Of a DNA stretch of 20,901 nt, positions 12,301 to 18,300 are shown piece by piece. Each line of letters opens with the position of its first letter. Position 1 is the stretch's first letter. The stretch comes from Botryllus schlosseri. Its lineage: Eukaryota; Chordata; Ascidiacea; Stolidobranchia; Styelidae. The notes under the pieces were generated by a model. That model did no database searches and was not told where the DNA came from. It worked only from the letters and a program-made list of their open reading frames with translations. Both the position numbers and the translations under genes were made by a program. The stretch is from positions 1-20,901 of the forward strand of contig ATSW01004408.1 of assembly GCA_000444245.1 (NCBI GenBank). The letters are read 5' to 3'.

Positions 12301-15300
12301 TATTCACCCGACCAGTCATCGTATTATTGCCAATTCCATAGTTTGCGAATATCGGCGTCGCTAGAGTAGTATGCTTTATTACGGCTCAATAATAAAGAAT
12401 TGAAATCAAAAGCAAGGGCATGGATTTTGAGGTAAAATTTTGAAATCATTTAACTGGTGCGACCCGCAAGCGATCTGAAGGTTTGAATCCGGCCCGCGAT
12501 GCAAGTTGACTTTGACACCCCTGGTGTACATTATACATAGGTATTGCACATGCTAATGCCATTCATATTTATATAATCTCGTGGAAGTGCAGAAATTTGA
12601 TCTCAATGCGTTCTTTTCTGTATTTATATTCGTTACTGTTGACTTTGATCAATCGCTGGCCATGTGTTTGAAGTTTATTTTTTCTACTTGATGTCAACTA
12701 TATTACTTTATATCAGCCGGAAGGTGTGGCGAAAGTAATATCCCGCAGTCTACTTATCAATCGATTGTCTGAATTTGAACCGAAATCCGAATACACACTT
12801 GACGTGGAGATTCCGAACGACGCGGTGGATGGATCTATCTTTTTGCGGTTAGCAGTTTCGGGTATGGAGAAATTATTTTGTAAATGGCGAAAAACTTTAT
12901 GTGTCTTATGCAGAGATCGCAGTCTTACTTCAGCCCAAATCGATGCAAATGTCGTGCCCTTGCAGCAATAATCAATATTTGAACTCAATATCATATCCGG
13001 GCTTTTGAGTGGTGAATGACTAAATCCTGTTTCTCTTCATTTCTGTTGAATAACTACTAATTATTACTTATTTATGACAGGTAATATACTTGGAAATTCG
13101 CTTGATAATATCGGTAACCTGTTGAAGATGCCACGCGGTTGCGGCGACCAGACGATGATCATCTTCACCCCGACGGTTTTCGTGAGCAAATTTCTACGGG
13201 AAGCAGACAAACTGGAAGGGGAATTCAAGCGGAAGTCCGAAGCGTTCATCAGGGACGGATACCATAGGGAATTAGGGTAAATATTAAATAACATGTATAC
13301 AATACCTGGGTGCAGTGAGCCCTCATGGATTTTAATTGCATTCTGTAACCTCAGTGCAAAGGCGGCCACGCTTCCCAACATATGCTGATTGCTGCTCTTT
13401 TGCTCGAATCAGTCTCACAATTTCCTCTAAATCATTATTAGTAGACTCAGCTATATATATAGCGCAGTGGTTCTGTAAATGGGCGATGATGACAGCATCT
13501 CATCAAGCTATTGGCCGAGTTATTAGTTGCTTTTATTTACGAATATGGTTTTGAGGAATATGTCTTCTTTGTACCTTATAATGTACGATAAGCGATAAAA
13601 ATATCTTGTGGATGATAAGTCCGCAATAACGCGAGAAAGTTTGGGAACCACTGGTTTAGTAGGAACCTTTATCATTATCCTTGTTGTTGAGATTCGTATT
13701 TCAGTCATCATGACCAGTCTCATGCAAAGACGCCACGAAGCTTATTGACCGTGGCTATAAAATTGAACATATGGATTGGGTCATCTGCTGCATCACCTAT
13801 TCAACATAAAAATGGAAATTTAAATCGATAAAATTTACATAGATTTCAAAGGAAGGACGGGTCCTTCAGTGCGTTTGGATCAAGAGACTCTTCTGGCAGT
13901 ACATGGCTAACTGCCTTCGTTGTAAAATGCTTCATAGCAGCGAACGATCTCAATCCTGATTTGATTGAAGAGTCCAAAATCAGACAAGCAGTGTCTTTTC
14001 TGTTGTCCCACCAGGCTGCGAATGGAACTTTTGCCGAACCTGGACAAGTAATTCACACCGATATGCAGGCGAGTGGCAATCAGTAATTTTAAAATGCGTC
14101 AGCACCCATTTTCGGATTTGAACATGAGAGTCCTTTATGTTGCGAGAATCTGGAGTGAATAGTGTTAACGGATTTCCTGGAGGAGATTTTAATCAGTGCG
14201 ACAGAAAATGCTAGATAATAATATTGTCTCCTCGTGACCCTATGTTTGAAATCGTGGAGATGTCATAATAACAATCATCACAATTCTAGTCGTATGCATC
14301 CCTAGTCCTTCTTTAATCGCATAGAAGTCGATTAATTTTCCATTTCCCAATTGTTTCATGACCACTAAAAACTTGTAGTGTAGCCCAGAGTCGGCCAAAC
14401 TCATCCTGTAAAACTGGTATTCTTGCTTCATTTCATTTTTACTCATGCAATGCTCCAAATCGTTATATACCATGTATATCAATTTCTCACGTAGGCCTTA
14501 CCCGAATGGTCATCCCTATGCGTCGTACTATGTTAACAGACAGTAGCTTATATAATATGGTCGAAATTTACCACTCTCGTCGACCATATGCAGGGAGGTC
14601 TTGATAGCGCCGAAACCACAGCTGCATACATCTTGATCGCATTAGCGGAGGGAAACATGTACGGACCAAGCAGCAAAGATGAGGTGAGTGGTTATGTTGC
14701 TACTGTTTCATGGCTGGTAATATGCATCAGGTATATCTATCACAGCGTGTGCCCACGAGCCGACTCGAAAGGGCGTATAGTATAAGGAACCATTCCTATT
14801 AACGGCGTTTTACCGTTTGGTTATATAGTTGAACTCTAATGTGAATAGAAGGTATCTATTACTTGGCAAATTCTTGTGATATCGCCAACGTACGCTACAG
14901 TGCCTATCATCAAATCCAACTAAGACAATGCATTTGGATGCCCTCCCGCACCGATTTTTACAATTTCCTGGGCCGCTTCTCCACATGGTTTTTGCCAACA
15001 CAGCTTGATATAACTTTTGAAGATAATTCCTTTTCCCTCTGATTTTACTAACAGGATGTCCTCACAGCGATTGCGAAAACAAGGATATATTTAGAAGAAA
15101 GAGTGGACTTAGTGGATGACGTATATACACTTGCAATTGTCGGTTACGCTTTGGCATTGGTTCAGAGCAAAAAGGCAGGAAATGTAATGGTTCGCATGGA
15201 CGGAAAATCAGTCGCAGAAAGTTGGTATCAGCATCTGCAAAAATGATGCATCACTGAATACCTCCTATGAAATTACACAAGAGCGCCTGAACAGTNCGAC

Positions 15301-18300
15301 TNNNGAGCTTCTAACCTTCTACGTAATGAGGAAATCGGATATAGGCTACTTGCACCAATTAAAAACGCGAATGATTTTCATTTAAAAAGTAATCAAGTGT
15401 ATTATCAGGGTCATGTCTCACCGGGTATAAACTTATTAATAATCCAAACGATTTTAGCTATTCAATGATGCATATATACTGGATCGATGCAGAATGGCTA
15501 ACTCATGTAGGACTACCTAAGATAAGTATTCGGACCCGAAAGGTTTGGAAATGTGAGATGAACTGTAGTCTATATACGATTTCCTGGTATCCGGTAAAAG
15601 GTGATATTCTCGTTATTAAACACTTGTGCATGTGTACAATGTGCACAAGTGGACTGGATCGGCACAAATATTATAATTTACGGCAGGGGTCGCCAACTAA
15701 AAATGGTTCGCGACCACTTTTCCAAATTCCTAGAAGCCGCGGGCTACATGACTTCAATGTTGAATATCGAGATAGAATAGGCAACGCAGTTTAACAACCA
15801 CGTTTTGATAACTCTACGTCAGTACAACCCTCTCCTCTCTAACATGGAAAACGGGCATATATCCCACATATAAGAAATAATATTTTATTGAAGAAATACA
15901 AATACAACCTAAAATATCATGATCATCACGTTCATTCTATTTTGAACTATCAGCTTCACACGATACCGGACAACACCCTTTAGCAACTAGAGCAGGGTTG
16001 GTCAAACTTTATGCTATTCACAACCGCATTTCGATTACTTTTGTTGTAGCCTACGGCCGCATTCCTATGCATAGTCGTAATGAAATATTTGAAGGCCAAA
16101 TATCCATGTTAAATTGTTCAATGTTCGTGTCCATTGCCGGTGAACTCCGTGCTAATCTATTTACTCATGTTGGCTTACTATGCGCATCGAAATCGTGAGT
16201 AGTCATGTTATAAATAGCCACAGGGATTCGATTTCTAGTCGCGATATTGGCCACAGGAGAATAGCTTACTTTGAACAACAGCAACATTTGAAAAATGCTT
16301 AACTAAGCGTTCTTCCGCATGCGGGCCGCATAATATCACCTCGCGAGCCGCGTGTTGGTGATAGTGACCCCTGATTTACGGCATAATTTTGACCGTAGCT
16401 TAAAGTCTGTTATTTTGGGCATTTGTATATTGCGATACAATCAGTTGAATAATCGTTTATCTTTCAAGCTAACGTAAAGTTCTGGGCAAAAGAGGAAACT
16501 GGCTCTGCAAGATGTTTTGAAACAGAGGCTCACTGCAATGATAATGATAAGAAAGCGAGCGCTTCATCAATTGAGATCACGGCGTACGTGTTGCTGACGT
16601 ATGTCAAGCTTGGAAGAATAAGTGAAGTAATGGCGATTGTCAGATGGCTAGTCCACCAGAAAGAAGCAAATGGAGGATTTCACTCAACTCAAGTGAGTCT
16701 GATACTCGAAGCTAATGTCCTTATAAGTTGGCAACCATAATTACGAGATGGCTTCGATGTGGTTGTTATAGGCCGATCCTACTAATGAAAAATTCCAACC
16801 ATAAACTTCACATTTTTGCTATCAATGGTTCGTTGTACTCAGGATACTGTGATGGCTATTCAAGCACTGGCCACTGTGGCTGGACACGTCAGAACTCGAG
16901 AACTGAATATGACAGTGTCTGTAGTTCATGGCGGACGAAGATCTGAATTTGAATTAAATGAAGAAAATGCGATGGTACTTCGTATGTCTGAGGTATGTTG
17001 TCGAAGTTCCGTTTTGCTAGCTTGATTTTCCATGTCGTGTTGTGCAATGGAATTGCAGGGATTTCTAACGATACAATGCACCCACATTCCGACTTTGGTG
17101 CTGATATTATCAAATTGTACGTGATATACCCACGCTTTTTGTAGTGCGAGCTGTGCGACCATTAACGTTCTACAAATATAAGAGTCGTTTATAACACTAG
17201 TGGTCCAAATTTACTTTTATCTCCTATCCCACGCGAAATAACGTCAATATTTAAACTAATTGAAGGGTTTATCATTTATACATACCTCGACAGCAAATCC
17301 GATATCATCAACTGATACCAAACGTATTACACCCCGCTTTTCTGCGTGCTAGCCTCACTGTTTGGATTTATTAAGGTTGTTTGTAACTTGAACACTGTGA
17401 CCGAGAAGTATTTATCTCCTATCTCACCCCAAGCCTTCGAAATTACACGAAGGATTCATCAACTCGCATTAATTCCTATCTCCACAACAAATCTGGATAG
17501 TTTGTAATCTGCTAGAACGAATGCATTATTGGTGGTCGCTTCCTCTGAACGTGGTTGGAACCTAATTATCCCGGAAATGGAATACTATTCAACGGTTCGT
17601 ACACACTTTTTGAGTTACTAAAATCTATTATTATAGTTGTCAAACCTTACTGGAACTGTCGCAATATCGGCATATGGCGTTGGAGTCAGCGATGTCCAGT
17701 TGAATGTAGGTTACAATTTGCCAGTTGGACCAAGAGCGGACGAACCTTTCGTTCTTAATGTAGAAGCCCAGGACGGCGCAGAACACACGGTAGACCTCAA
17801 GATTTGTTCGAGGTAGTAAGAATATAATTATATATGGTGATATATCTTATCACGTTACAGTGTAAAGGAGTGTTATGAAATTACCGGATGAGACCTGTGC
17901 CGGTCCGTCTCGGACAGGGGTGTCTAACATACGGCTCGGGGGCCGCATCCGGCCCGCCAGACGATTCAATCCGGCCCGCATAGTGATTCCGAAAAATGAC
18001 TGTATTATGCAACACATTTCTGAAAAATGTTGAGATTTTAGTACGAAATACATTCATCAAATAATTCTCCAAGACAGTTAATGTTGAGTACGCTTATAGG
18101 TCACATTATAACCTTCCGACAGGGGTGTTGTGGTCTCACTGTCATCACCATTAGCAACAAGTCACAGCCAGTGACACCCAATTCCGAGAAGGGAAAAGTG
18201 GACACTGAGCTCAGAGTTTTGCGGAAAAAGGACTAAAACGTGGTTATTCACACAAGTGAAAACGCCAGTTAGAAACCGGTATATGGTGAACATAAATGTT

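Noticed and set aside
15221-15400. Reading on past exon 24 in a shifted frame (NDASLNTSYEITQERL)
   Set aside because: Needs a frameshift and has no family match, whereas the donor at 15221 joins exon 25 exactly.
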